Translations under genes and position numbers: made by a program
DNA from: Pontibacter sp. G13
GTDB lineage: Bacteria; Bacteroidota; Bacteroidia; J057
Direction of reading: 5' to 3'
DNA: 64,000 nt
Assembly: GCF_031851795.1 (NCBI RefSeq)
Contig: NZ_CP134696.1
Span: 5,518,001 to 5,582,000, forward strand
The notes under the pieces: model-generated
Databases searched by the model: none
What the model saw: the letters and a program-made list of their open reading frames with translations, nothing else
What the model was told of the DNA's origin: nothing
Shown here: one piece after another, positions 41,589 to 50,704 of the stretch
Layout of the letters: the number at the start of each line of letters is the position of its first letter
Numbering within the stretch: the stretch's first letter is position 1

Positions 41589-43703
41589 ATGGGTAGGAAG
41601 ATTCGGAACGCAATAAGATTGCTCGCCATGTCGGGCTGGGGATTGGTGGTGGGATGCACTGCCAGCCAGTTGGGGCATTTGGATGATCTTTCCGAACAGC
41701 CTGCCAATCACCTCATCGTTTCCAGCAGTCCCTATCTGCTTTCTCACGCGCATGATCCTGTGGATTGGCTTCCGTATGATCCCTCCATGCTTGAGCGGGC
41801 ACAACGAGAGGATGTCCCCATTTTCCTGCATATTGGTTCGTTTGCACCGGACGCCCCTTCCTCCGAAAAATTTCAAGATACGGTTCTCGCCAACTGGATG
41901 AATTCCCACTACCTCAGTGTGATGGTAGATGTGGATGAACGTCCCGATATCGCGTTGATGTTCCAACATGCCAAGACGATTTTGGCGCCCAATGTCATCG
42001 GCTGGCCTGCAAGCTTCATTTTATTGCCCGACGGAAGACCGATCTATGCAGGGCGAGAGGGCGATCCTGAACCCTTTCGGCAATTGCTTCAGACGTTTTG
42101 GGATCTGTACCGGGATTCTCCGCTGGGCTTGAATCGCATGGCCGAAGATGCGCGGTTGAGCATGATGAAGTTGGACTCGCCTGAGCCGGGAGACTCATCT
42201 TGGGTGATTGGGGAGGATGAGGAACTGTTTGAATATCTGCACGAACAAAATCTGTACAACTGGACGACTATTCCGCAGAAGGCTTGGTCCGTGCATCCAG
42301 TTGTCATTCAATATTTGCTGGAGTATCCCTATTTCAAGGAACAGCATTTCATCCGGAAGCGGGTGCTAAACCAATTGGAGGAGGTCGCTTTTCAGGGGAT
42401 CTACGATCACTTGGGCGGGGGATTTTTCAGGTACAGCCATGATTTGGAGGGGCATTTCCCCCATTTCGAAAAAACCCTGTTGCACAATGCCCAGATGCTG
42501 AAGGTATTTGCCATTGCCAACCAGATCGATCCAAGGCCGATATTTCAACAAGTCATCTATCAGACGACAGACTATCTCACAGACCAACTGCAATCTTCGC
42601 GAGGAGGGTACTACACCAGTCAAAGTGCTGTCAGTGAGGATGAAAACGGCCGATATTACGTATGGCCGATGATCGAATTGGAGTTGGAGCTTGGGGGAAT
42701 GACCGAATTGTTCTCGACCTACTTCAACGCCACCGAGCAAGGCAATTGGCAGGACGGGCAGAATGTTCTGTACAGAAGGATCTCAGACCGGAGCTTGGCG
42801 TATGCTTTCGGTATGTTAGAGGCTGATTTGCAGGAAAATGTCCGCCAGACTTCGGAGCAAATGCTGAAGGTGAGAGATCGGCGAATCACCCCAGATGTGG
42901 ATCTTCGTTCTACCACAGCAGGCAACGCCCTGATGATCGAGGCGTGGCTTGCCTGCTACCAATCTACCGGCGAGGCTCGTTTTCTGGAACTGGCCATGGT
43001 GACAGCGGGATTTGTGATTCAGCACATGTGGGATGAGCCGGGCTATCTGGTCCACAATTGGAAGGACGCGCCACACCCCATTTCTTCGGCATATCTCGAC
43101 GATTATGCACATCTCGCAAGGGCTTTCCTCTCCCTGTACCAAGTGACGCTCGATGCCAAGTGGGCCGATCTTTCCCACGAATTGGTGAAGGAAGTGTTGG
43201 TGGAATTCTATGATTCGCAGAGTGGACGATTCTACTATACCATCGACAAGTCTGGAGGATTGCTGTTTCGTCCGCAGGAATTGGCAGATATTGATGCTGC
43301 TTCTTCGAATGCGGTGATGGCGGAACTGCTGATGGATATTGGGGATTTGTACCAGAAGCCGATTTTCCGACAACTAGGCTTCCAGATTCTTTCAGAGATG
43401 GAATCCGAGATTCGCAGAAATCCCGCCCAATATCCCGCCTGGTGGAATGTCCGCCAGCGAACGGATTCTGGGAGAGATTGGGTGATCATCTCGGGCCCCG
43501 GTGCAGCCGAAGTCCGCCAAGAATTAGCCAGCTCTTTCCTCCCCAACGTCCGATTTGCAGCAGTCACAGCAGATTCAAATATTCCGCTCACGCTACAAGT
43601 GCCCATGTCCGAGCAGTTGGTTTTTTATCATTTTGATGGAGTCAATCTGCAATTGATAGGCGCTGATCTTCAGGATGTACTGCGCGAATTTGCCTTCCCC
43701 TGA
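41589..43703 (+). CDS. DUF255 thioredoxin-like/YyaL-type protein lacking the CxxC motif
   Basis: A 704-residue lipoprotein-like protein; ATG 41589 (alternatively 41628) precedes SGWGLVVGC, a lipobox. The N-terminal domain matches DUF255: NHLIVSSSPYLLSHAHDPVDW, PIFLHIG, VDVDERPDI, GWPASFILLPDGRPIYAG. The redox pair expected right after IG (usually C-H-W-C) is replaced by P-D-A-P in GSFAPDAPSS. The rest is the (alpha/alpha)6-barrel part typical of YyaL/spermatogenesis-associated 20 proteins (GIYDHLGGGFFRYSHD, FEKTLLHNAQML, EDENGRYYVW). It is probably not a thiol oxidoreductase; export plus a sugar-hydrolase-like barrel suggest another role. Confidence 0.88.
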   Translation: MGRKIRNAIRLLAMSGWGLVVGCTASQLGHLDDLSEQPANHLIVSSSPYLLSHAHDPVDWLPYDPSMLERAQREDVPIFLHIGSFAPDAPSSEKFQDTVLANWMNSHYLSVMVDVDERPDIALMFQHAKTILAPNVIGWPASFILLPDGRPIYAGREGDPEPFRQLLQTFWDLYRDSPLGLNRMAEDARLSMMKLDSPEPGDSSWVIGEDEELFEYLHEQNLYNWTTIPQKAWSVHPVVIQYLLEYPYFKEQHFIRKRVLNQLEEVAFQGIYDHLGGGFFRYSHDLEGHFPHFEKTLLHNAQMLKVFAIANQIDPRPIFQQVIYQTTDYLTDQLQSSRGGYYTSQSAVSEDENGRYYVWPMIELELELGGMTELFSTYFNATEQGNWQDGQNVLYRRISDRSLAYAFGMLEADLQENVRQTSEQMLKVRDRRITPDVDLRSTTAGNALMIEAWLACYQSTGEARFLELAMVTAGFVIQHMWDEPGYLVHNWKDAPHPISSAYLDDYAHLARAFLSLYQVTLDAKWADLSHELVKEVLVEFYDSQSGRFYYTIDKSGGLLFRPQELADIDAASSNAVMAELLMDIGDLYQKPIFRQLGFQILSEMESEIRRNPAQYPAWWNVRQRTDSGRDWVIISGPGAAEVRQELASSFLPNVRFAAVTADSNIPLTLQVPMSEQLVFYHFDGVNLQLIGADLQDVLREFAFP

Positions 43704-43861
43704 TTCATGCGGGAAACGGTTTTGTGACGGACATTTTTCTGGGGTTTCGTAGCTGTACCTCCTATCGATTCCGAACGATTGGCCCCGCATTCTCTCGGGA
43801 ATATTCGCTATCTCGTAGCTAGTCGTCTGAAAGTCCAAGACTTCGAATAATCAATCCTACT

Positions 43862-45505
43862 ATGCTACGCTTGCGAATGACTGCCCTAATCCTTCTGATA
43901 GGGGCTTTGACTGCCTGCCAAATTTCCCAACCATCCGAGAACGATCCTTCCTCCCTTTTGTCAGACCGTCCCAATATCCTTTGGTTGGTAGCTGAAGATA
44001 TGGGGCCGTATTTAGCTTCATTTGGCGATTCCACCATCTCCACCCCAAACCTGAGTAGACTAGCTGCCGAGGGAGTTCGATATACCCATGTTTATTCTCC
44101 ATCTGGAGTTTGCGCCCCAAGTAGAGCCGCGATTGCAACGGGTATGTATCCTTCCAGTATCGGGGCCAATTATATGCGGACCACTTCCTACACCGAGGTG
44201 ACGGGGCTTCCGAAATACGAGGCAGTGCCACCACCACCGGTGAGGATGTTTAGCCAGCTATTGCGACAGGCAGGATACTATTGTTCCAATCGTGCCAAAA
44301 AGGATTATCAATTTCGGCCTCCTGTAACTGCTTGGGATGAAAGTGGCGATGAAGCCCATTGGCGCAATCGGGCAACAGGCCAGCCGTTTTTTTCCATCTT
44401 TAATTTTGGCGTCACGCATGAATCGGGACTTTTTGAGCCCTACGAACGAAAGACTGTCATTCCCGAAGATCTGGAACTGCCTATTCCTCCCTACTTGCCA
44501 GACAATGAGATCGGTAAGCGCGATGTATGGAAGATGTACAACAATATCGCATTGCTGGATGAGCAGGTAGGCAAGGTGCTGGACCAATTGGAGGAAGACG
44601 GACTTCTGGAGGAAACCATCGTGATGTTCTATGCGGATCATGGCGGCCCGTTGCCTAGACAGAAGCGATTGATCTATGATGCTGGGCTGCGGGTTCCGAT
44701 GATCATTCGGTTTCCTGACAAGTGGCGGGCAGGTTCGGTAGAGGATCAATTGATCAGCTTCATTGATTTTGCGCCGACGATGTTGGGACTTGCGGGACAA
44801 AATCCTCCAACCTACTTGCAGGGGCAATCATTTTTGGGGACAGCTGATCATCAGCGTGCCTATATCCATGCAGCGGCGGATCGGTTCGATGGATTTACCG
44901 ATCACATTCGCGCGGTGAGAGATGGCCGTTTCAAATACATCCGTAATTACTTGCCCGGACAAGGGTATTATTTGCCGGTGGTCTATCGAGAACGGATTCC
45001 CGTGATGCAAGAGTTGCTGCGTATGCGGGATGCAGGTGAATTGAATGAGATTCAGGCGCAATGGTTTCGGTCGAGCAAGCCTCGGGAGGAGTTGTTTGAC
45101 TGCGAAAATGATCCGCATGAACTCGTCAATCTCGCCGAAGATCCCCAATATGCAGAGAAACTGAAGGAGCTACGCGTAGAGATGGATCGATGGCTTGCAT
45201 ACATTGGAGATCAGCCTGACATGGAGGAACGGGCATTGATCCAGCACCTCTGGAATGGAGAAGCCGAAAAGCCCCAAACGGAAGAGCCCATTCTTACAGA
45301 ATCAGCAGGAAAGCTATCTATCGAATGCAACACTTCTGGAGCATCTATTGGGTATCGCAAGGTGAGTAGTGCCGAAACAGCGGGAACCCCATGGGAGATT
45401 TATTCCGAGCCGATCCAGTTGGAGGAAGGTGTCCAATGGGAAATTCAGGCGCATCGGATCGGATATCGCCCGAGTCGAACGGTGATTCACCCTGCTATCA
45501 GATGA
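43862..45505 (+). CDS. Sulfatase lipoprotein
   Basis: A 547-residue type I sulfatase with a lipoprotein signal (LILLIGALTAC). The N-terminal metal site is in RPNILWLVAEDMG; the formylglycine motif C-x-P-S-R appears as CAPSRAAIATG, so maturation by an anaerobic or FGE-type enzyme is expected. Further family elements are FFSIFNFGVTHESG, VIFY-like MFYADHGG and LRVPMIIRFP. Order and length resemble heparan-N-sulfatase-like (SGSH) enzymes. The last 70 residues are an extra beta-rich domain. It follows the DUF255 gene by 158 bp. The substrate is probably a sulfated polysaccharide, which is inference. Confidence 0.92.
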   Translation: MLRLRMTALILLIGALTACQISQPSENDPSSLLSDRPNILWLVAEDMGPYLASFGDSTISTPNLSRLAAEGVRYTHVYSPSGVCAPSRAAIATGMYPSSIGANYMRTTSYTEVTGLPKYEAVPPPPVRMFSQLLRQAGYYCSNRAKKDYQFRPPVTAWDESGDEAHWRNRATGQPFFSIFNFGVTHESGLFEPYERKTVIPEDLELPIPPYLPDNEIGKRDVWKMYNNIALLDEQVGKVLDQLEEDGLLEETIVMFYADHGGPLPRQKRLIYDAGLRVPMIIRFPDKWRAGSVEDQLISFIDFAPTMLGLAGQNPPTYLQGQSFLGTADHQRAYIHAAADRFDGFTDHIRAVRDGRFKYIRNYLPGQGYYLPVVYRERIPVMQELLRMRDAGELNEIQAQWFRSSKPREELFDCENDPHELVNLAEDPQYAEKLKELRVEMDRWLAYIGDQPDMEERALIQHLWNGEAEKPQTEEPILTESAGKLSIECNTSGASIGYRKVSSAETAGTPWEIYSEPIQLEEGVQWEIQAHRIGYRPSRTVIHPAIR

Positions 45506-45525
45506 TCGCCACGACAGGAATAAGA

Positions 45526-45573
45526 AAAACTCCTCCAACCGCATAGGCGGAAGGAGGAGTTTTGGGTTTTTAC
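45526..45573. terminator. Bidirectional terminator between sulfatase and crotonase genes
   Basis: AAACTCCTCC pairs with GGAGGAGTTT with an inner CCGC/GCGG stem, and T-rich tails lie on both sides, so it can serve both convergent genes. Confidence 0.85.
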
Positions 45574-45577
45574 ATCT

Positions 45578-46369
45578 TTACTTTCCGGAGAAAGCAGGCT
45601 TGCGCTTTTCGAGGAAAGCTGTGGTGCCTTCTTTGCCGTCTTCGGAGACAATCGCTTTTCCGAAGCACTCCGCTTCCACCTCATACCCATTGCGATTGGC
45701 GTAACCGTTGCGGTTCTGGTAGCCAGCATTGATAGCGTTGAGCGTGTGGCGAATGGCGAGTGGAGACTGTTTGCAAGCCTTGGCGAGGATCTCGAGACAT
45801 TTGTCGAGGAGTTCGCCACGGGTCGTAACATAGTTGACCAATCGCAGGCGGTAAGCTTCCTCTGCATTGATCTGGTCACCCGTGATCAACAATTCGGTGG
45901 CTTTGCCTTTGCCGATCAATTGAGCGAGGCGTTGTGTGCCGCCATATCCGGCGAGCAAGCCGAGTTTGACCTCGGGCTGTCCAAATCTTGCTCCTTCAGC
46001 GGCAATCCGCATGTGGCAAGCCATGGCCAATTCACATCCTCCGCCGAGGGCGTACCCATTGATGGCAGCGATGATAGGCTTGTGAGAATTCTCTATGGCA
46101 AAGAATACCTGCTGCCCGAATCGGCTGACTTCAGCAGCTTGCTCTTCGGACAATCCGATGAATTCCTGAATATCCGCACCTGCGGCAAATGCCTTGTCGC
46201 CGGCACCAGTGATGATGGCACCGAGGATATCAGCATCTTCCTGCAGATTGTCGATCACCTCCTTGAGCTCCTTCAACAGGTCCTGATTCAGGGCGTTGAG
46301 TTTGTCGGGGCGATTCAGGGTGATGATCAGCGTATGGTTTCGTTTCTCAGTCGCGAGGGTCGTGTACAT
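45578..46369 (-). CDS. Enoyl-CoA hydratase/isomerase (crotonase family)
   Basis: A 263-residue cytoplasmic enzyme; start 46369 (MYTTLATEKRNHTLIITLNR) is where homology begins. It has the crotonase signatures: LNRPDKLNALNQDL, TGAGDKAFAAGADIQEF, NSHKPIIAAINGYALGGGCE, and PEVKLGLLAGYGGTQRLAQL. Both Glu residues expected for hydration are present (GGGCELA and QPEVKLG). It is most likely an enoyl-CoA hydratase in beta-oxidation. No other beta-oxidation gene is adjacent. Confidence 0.93.
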   Translation of the reverse strand: MYTTLATEKRNHTLIITLNRPDKLNALNQDLLKELKEVIDNLQEDADILGAIITGAGDKAFAAGADIQEFIGLSEEQAAEVSRFGQQVFFAIENSHKPIIAAINGYALGGGCELAMACHMRIAAEGARFGQPEVKLGLLAGYGGTQRLAQLIGKGKATELLITGDQINAEEAYRLRLVNYVTTRGELLDKCLEILAKACKQSPLAIRHTLNAINAGYQNRNGYANRNGYEVEAECFGKAIVSEDGKEGTTAFLEKRKPAFSGK

Positions 46370-46482
46370 TTCGGTCTTTGATTGGATGACTCGATAGATT
46401 GAAAAGTACGTTGTGGTAGGATGGCCAGTAATTGTCCGGTTTCGGTCCAAAATATAAAACCTCCGACAGCTTCAAAAACAAA

Positions 46483-46511
46483 AATCCTGAATCTGGGAAA
46501 GATTCAGGATC
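46483..46511 (-). terminator. Terminator of the coiled-coil membrane protein gene
   Basis: ATCCTGAATCTT pairs with GATTCAGGAT around a short loop, and reading leftward is followed by TTTTTGTTTTT. It lies about 39 bp after the stop codon at 46550. Confidence 0.85.
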
Positions 46512-46549
46512 ATATTTTCTCCGTCCCTTTCGGGGGACAAAATTACCAA

Positions 46550-47470
46550 TTATTCTCTGACTTTGGGGTCGTAGTCGTTGGAATCTAGCGTGGACGTATC
46601 AAAATCATCAACGATTCCGGGGTAGAACTCGCCCTGCATCAGATTCTCGATTTCCTCCATCGTGGCCTGAGTCTGCTCAGTTTCGAACAAGAGGTTGTCG
46701 ATCATGAGGTCTTCGCGCTCGGTGTTCTGTAAAGTCATCGGTTGGTCCTTGATGTATTCGACCATTTCCTCGATCGTCTGAAGTTGTTCTTCAATGATCT
46801 CGCGGTTTTCCTTGACTTTGTAGTAGTTGTCCATGCGCATTTCAAGCAACTTGAGGCGTTTTTCCTTGATTCGCTTCAAGCGGTTGCTAGCGTTCTTGAG
46901 TTCTTGATTGAGTCTATCAATTTCCTGAACGGTACGCTGGATGGCGTTTTCATTGGTCGTTTCGGGGAATTTGTCCTTGAAGTAGAGCAATCGGGCGTAT
47001 GACACCTCGATGGCATTCATCTTTTCAAGGAAGTTGTTGACCAAGGAAGGGACGGTGGTATTCATTTTCCGGAATCCATCGCGAACTTCTTTGACGCGCT
47101 TTCTGAGTTTGTCGAAGCGCTGCTGCGAATCGTGGGAAAGCTCGTTGTAGTAGTCCACCAAGGTTTTGGTTTTCTGGAAGGCATCAATGTCTTTTTGGTA
47201 TTTGGCATTGATTGCGCGAATAAACCGTGGGTTTTGGCTGATTGCGCTCAACAACATCAATTCCAAGCCACCGGCCATCAAGATGATAGAGGACACGGCG
47301 AGCCCATCCGGAAACGATTCCGGCACCAACCCTGGAGCGATGAAAATGCCCAGAGCTGCGATCCCGGTGATCACGGCCATCATGGTAAGATGAACCGGCC
47401 AAAAGAATGCTTCCTTGGTGTAGTTGATGAATTTTTGTACCCGGGACTTGGACTTAGGTTTCTTTGCCAT
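46550..47470 (-). CDS. Membrane-anchored coiled-coil protein of unknown function
   Basis: A 306-residue protein. A basic N-terminus precedes two hydrophobic segments (about residues 24-47 and 57-78, a helical hairpin), followed by about 180 residues of heptad-like charged helix (FRKMNTTVPSLVNNFLEKM, QELKNASNRLKRIKEKRLKL) and an acidic tail (DDFDTSTLDSNDYDPK). This plan suggests a membrane-tethered scaffold facing the cytoplasm. No named family is recognised. Confidence 0.75.
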   Translation of the reverse strand: MAKKPKSKSRVQKFINYTKEAFFWPVHLTMMAVITGIAALGIFIAPGLVPESFPDGLAVSSIILMAGGLELMLLSAISQNPRFIRAINAKYQKDIDAFQKTKTLVDYYNELSHDSQQRFDKLRKRVKEVRDGFRKMNTTVPSLVNNFLEKMNAIEVSYARLLYFKDKFPETTNENAIQRTVQEIDRLNQELKNASNRLKRIKEKRLKLLEMRMDNYYKVKENREIIEEQLQTIEEMVEYIKDQPMTLQNTEREDLMIDNLLFETEQTQATMEEIENLMQGEFYPGIVDDFDTSTLDSNDYDPKVRE

Positions 47471-47708
47471 ACGTAAGCTACTGGATCGATCGCTGGGAAG
47501 TTACAAAATCCAGTGGACATTTGGAAGGTCCGAAGTCGTCCTGATTTTGCCTTTTCCGACACGCATTCGAAGGGTTTTGTGGAAGGATCGCCAGATCGTC
47601 TGAAAGTTGAGGGACCCGATCGCAGGTATACGGAGTCGGAATCTCCTGGTTGATCGATGATATTCTGAGGATGCAGAAATCTAGTGAGAAATCTGTAATT
47701 GGGTAGAT

Positions 47709-47923
47709 GTGCGGCTGTCATGCGCGGCGTGAGGTGAATGAAGGAGTAGTCGGTGAAGACAGGAGCATCTGTCATGTGCTGCATGGATGTGACGATGAAA
47801 TCATCTGCCAAGTCTCCCTTTTATCCACCGACCGAAGCGTCCGCGTAGTCCGGAATCCACCGGCCCAGCGACTCCATTTGCTCATCGACATCTGAATGTC
47901 AGCACGCTGGGACACGCCCAAAT
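47709..47923 (+). repeat. Dispersed structured repeat, copy 6 (type B)
   Basis: 215 bp, plus orientation, starting GTGCGGCTGTC and ending CACGCTGGGACACGCCCAAA. AGTCGGTGA and CCACCGACC enclose a variable insert; GAAGCGTCCGCGTAGTCCG follows. Its 3' end faces the end of the leftward gltX gene, whose terminator starts 19 bp later. Confidence 0.8.
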
Positions 47924-47941
47924 CATCCATCCAATCAATGA

Positions 47942-47976
47942 AAAGGGGCATCTCCATCGTCTGGACATGCCCCTTT
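47942..47976 (-). terminator. Terminator of gltX
   Basis: AAAGGGGCAT pairs with ATGCCCCTTT around a loop of about 15 bases; T-rich sequence follows leftward. It lies about 10 bp after the gltX stop codon. Confidence 0.75.
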
Positions 47977-47984
47977 CTGTATCG

Positions 47985-49529
47985 TTATTCGGCTGAAGGC
48001 AAGACTTCCAATGCCTTGCGCATACGCTCGACTGTCTCGGCCTGACCCATCAAATCCGCGATGTCGAAGATCCCGGGACCAGAGCCCAAGCCTGTCAACG
48101 CCAGTCGGAGGGGAGCCATGACCTTGCCGAGTCCGACTTCTTTGGCTTGTAGGAAAGCCTGAAATTCGTCGTGGGCGGTGGTGCTGTTCCATTCTGCCAA
48201 TCCCTCGAATTTGTCTGCCAATTCGGAGATCAATGCAGGAACTTCCCCTTTCCATTTCTTACGTGTGGTCTTCTCGTCGAATTCCGTCGGAGCATCGAAG
48301 AGATAGGGTGCCATCGTCGCGAAATCGGGGAGCAAGGTCACTCGCTCTTGGAGCAAGGTGATGAGGCCCGCCAGCAATTCCTCCGAAACGGCATCCTTGC
48401 CCACTTTCGCAAGTTCGGCACGTACCAATGGCGCCAATTCCTCAACGCTTTTCTGACGAATGTAGGTTTGGTTGAACCATTTGAGCTTGTCGAGGTCGAA
48501 TTTGGTGCCGGAATTTCCGATACGCTCCAAATCAAACAACTCGATCAAGCGCGCCTCGTCCATGAGCTCCTCATCGTTGCCGGGGTTCCATCCGAGCAAC
48601 GCCAAGAAGTTCATCAGCCCATCTGCTAGATAGCCTTCTTCGCGATAGCCAATGGATTCGTTTCCGGTCTCTGGATCTTGCCAGGTAGTCGGGAACACAG
48701 AGAATCCGAGCTTGTCGCCTTGTCGCTTGGACATTTTGCCTTTGCCGTTGGGGTTGAGGATCAGCGGCAGGTGAACGAATTTCGGCATGGTGTCTTCCCA
48801 GCCCAAGGTGCGATACAGCATGACGTGGAGTGGGGTAGAGGACAGCCATTCCTCTCCGCGGATGACGTGGGTAACCTCCATGAGATGGTCATCCACGACA
48901 TTGGCGAGGTGGTAAGTAGGCATGCCGTCGCTTTTCAGCAGGATCTTGTCGTCGAGCTGTGCACTGTGGAATACCACCCAATCCCGGACGATATCGTGGA
49001 AACGAATCTCCTCCTTGCGAGGCATTTTCATGCGGATCACATACGGATCACCATTGGCGATGCGCTTTTCAACTTCCTCGGCTGAAAGGGTGAGGCTGTT
49101 GGTCATGGTGTTGCGCGTTACATAATTGTATTGCTGCACCTGACTACCTGCCTCTTTGAGGCGCTCGCGCATGGCATCGAGTTCCTCGGGCGTATCGAAT
49201 GCGATATACGCATGTCCAGCCTTCAGCAGTTGTTCGGCATACTGACGGTACAATCCCTCCTTGGCGCGTTCGCTCTGGCGGTAGGGGCCATGTTCGCCAC
49301 CTTCCTGTACGCCGGCATCGAAAGACATTCCGAGCCATTTGAGGGCGTCGTTGATGTATGCTTCAGCGCCTTCTACAAAGCGCGTCTGGTCAGTATCCTC
49401 GATGCGGAGGATGAAGGTTCCCTGATGCTTTTTGGCAAACAGGTAGTTGAACAGGGCAGTTCTCACGCCGCCGATATGTAGGGGCCCAGTGGGGCTGGGC
49501 GCAAATCTCACGACAACTTTGTCACTCAT
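47985..49529 (-). CDS. gltX: Glutamyl-tRNA synthetase
   Basis: A 514-residue class I aminoacyl-tRNA synthetase that charges tRNA-Glu. Start 49529 (MSDKVVVRFAPSPTGPLHIG) matches the conserved beginning, while the open frame extends 20 codons further with no similarity. HIGH-type PLHIGG, FILRIEDTD, the KMSKR loop (KMSKRQGDKLG) and the C-terminal anticodon-binding helical domain (EKTTRKKWKGEVP) are all present. Length is standard. Confidence 0.97.
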   Translation of the reverse strand: MSDKVVVRFAPSPTGPLHIGGVRTALFNYLFAKKHQGTFILRIEDTDQTRFVEGAEAYINDALKWLGMSFDAGVQEGGEHGPYRQSERAKEGLYRQYAEQLLKAGHAYIAFDTPEELDAMRERLKEAGSQVQQYNYVTRNTMTNSLTLSAEEVEKRIANGDPYVIRMKMPRKEEIRFHDIVRDWVVFHSAQLDDKILLKSDGMPTYHLANVVDDHLMEVTHVIRGEEWLSSTPLHVMLYRTLGWEDTMPKFVHLPLILNPNGKGKMSKRQGDKLGFSVFPTTWQDPETGNESIGYREEGYLADGLMNFLALLGWNPGNDEELMDEARLIELFDLERIGNSGTKFDLDKLKWFNQTYIRQKSVEELAPLVRAELAKVGKDAVSEELLAGLITLLQERVTLLPDFATMAPYLFDAPTEFDEKTTRKKWKGEVPALISELADKFEGLAEWNSTTAHDEFQAFLQAKEVGLGKVMAPLRLALTGLGSGPGIFDIADLMGQAETVERMRKALEVLPSAE

Positions 49530-49860
49530 TTTCTTGGTGATGTTGGGATTGCACGCATGACAGTAGGAAGAAAACATCAGGCAAGGCACTAGCAGGAATG
49601 ATGGTCTGGTGCAAGGGCAAAACTTGGCGGGGTTGGGTTCCCAATCTCGCAGTTTTTGCCATGCTTGCGGCCAAAATCTTGTCGCTAGACCTTGGTCAGA
49701 AGTTGTACGCCTACCTTTTGGGAGGGTGAAAGATCAGAAAATCCGAACCTCTGCCTCCCACATGACCGAGCAAATTTAGGGAAATTACTTGGATGCCAAA
49801 CGCGAGTGGGGGCTTTTTCCTATATTCCGATTTGGACCAAAACCGTAAAATTCTCACAAA
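49530..49860. other. 331-bp non-coding divergent region
   Basis: It lies between the starts of gltX and the DUF4440 gene. No RNA gene, repeat or supported ORF was found. Confidence 0.4.
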
Positions 49861-50304
49861 ATGAAGATTCGCCTGTGGATATGGCTGGCCTTGCTGATGC
49901 CTGCCGCGCTCCAAGCCCAAATGAAGCCGCTTCCCAAGGAGACACGTGCCGACATCTTAGCGGTGTTTGCCAAACAGGAGCAAAATTGGAACGATGGGGA
50001 CATCGATGGATTCATGGAAGGGTATTGGAAGTCGGATTCTCTGACCTTTATCGGCTCGAAAGGGATCACCTATGGATGGCAGCAGACCTTGGACAATTAC
50101 CACCAAAGCTATCCAGACAGAGTGGCCATGGGTCGTCTCACCTTCAAGATCCTCAAGATGTACGCGATGGGCGATAACAAGACGGCGTTTGTGATCGGTC
50201 AATGGCATTTGGATCGTGCAGCCGGAGATGTGGGGGGGCATTTCACGCTGATCTGGAAAAAAATCGCCGGCAAGTGGGTGATCGTGAGTGACCACACTTC
50301 CTGA
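49861..50304 (+). CDS. Exported DUF4440/NTF2-like protein
   Basis: A 147-residue protein with signal peptide MKIRLWIWLALLMPAALQA-Q. The mature part is an NTF2-like (SnoaL/DUF4440) domain: ILAVFAKQEQNWNDGDIDGF, YWKSDSLTFIGSKGITYGWQ, FVIGQWHLDR and HFTLIWKKIAGKWVIVSDHTS. Such domains act as ligand-binding folds or small hydrolases; no specific substrate can be inferred. A tRNA-Asp gene follows. Confidence 0.88.
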   Translation: MKIRLWIWLALLMPAALQAQMKPLPKETRADILAVFAKQEQNWNDGDIDGFMEGYWKSDSLTFIGSKGITYGWQQTLDNYHQSYPDRVAMGRLTFKILKMYAMGDNKTAFVIGQWHLDRAAGDVGGHFTLIWKKIAGKWVIVSDHTS

Positions 50305-50373
50305 TGCTCAGGAGCTTGTTGGATGGCGCGAGAAATGAGGCTTGATTTTCTTCATTTTTCCCCGTGCAAATGC

Positions 50374-50403
50374 TTGCATCTGTCTTCAAAATAGCTACCT
50401 TTG
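50374..50403 (+). promoter_or_regulatory. Promoter of tRNA-Asp
   Basis: TTG at 50374-50376 and TACCTTTG at 50396-50403, 19 bp apart, match the Bacteroidota consensus and the element before the tRNA-Val cluster. The tRNA starts 22 bp downstream. Confidence 0.72.
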
Positions 50404-50424
50404 CATCCGCTGTTCACCACAGAT

Positions 50425-50498
50425 GGTCCGGTAGTTCAGTTGGTTAGAATACATGCCTGTCACGCATGGGGTCGCGGGTTCGAGTCCCGTCCGGACCG
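50425..50498 (+). tRNA. tRNA-Asp (anticodon GTC)
   Basis: A 74-nt cloverleaf: acceptor GGTCCGG with CCGGACC, discriminator G, anticodon loop CTGTCAC (anticodon GTC), T-loop TTCGAGT. CCA is not encoded. An AT-rich McrBC-like pair begins about 200 bp downstream. Confidence 0.97.
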
Positions 50499-50509
50499 CA
50501 AGGTATTGC

Positions 50510-50546
50510 AAAAAGCGTCGCTTCTGAGAAGGAGCGGCGCTTTTTG
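50510..50546 (+). terminator. Terminator of tRNA-Asp
   Basis: AAAAAGCG(T)CGC pairs with GCG(G)CGCTTTTT around TTCTGAGAAGGA, a strong intrinsic terminator. Confidence 0.85.
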
Positions 50547-50704
50547 TGGTTTTGGGGGTGGTGTATTGAATGATATTTAATCAAGGGAGCTACTTTGAAG
50601 AAATGAATCTGTTAGGTCGATTCAGGTAAATATTTATCTGAACAGAATTCCTGGACAATCGGAATAGTCGATTATATTAGTTTTGATTTGTTAAATATGT
50701 CAAA

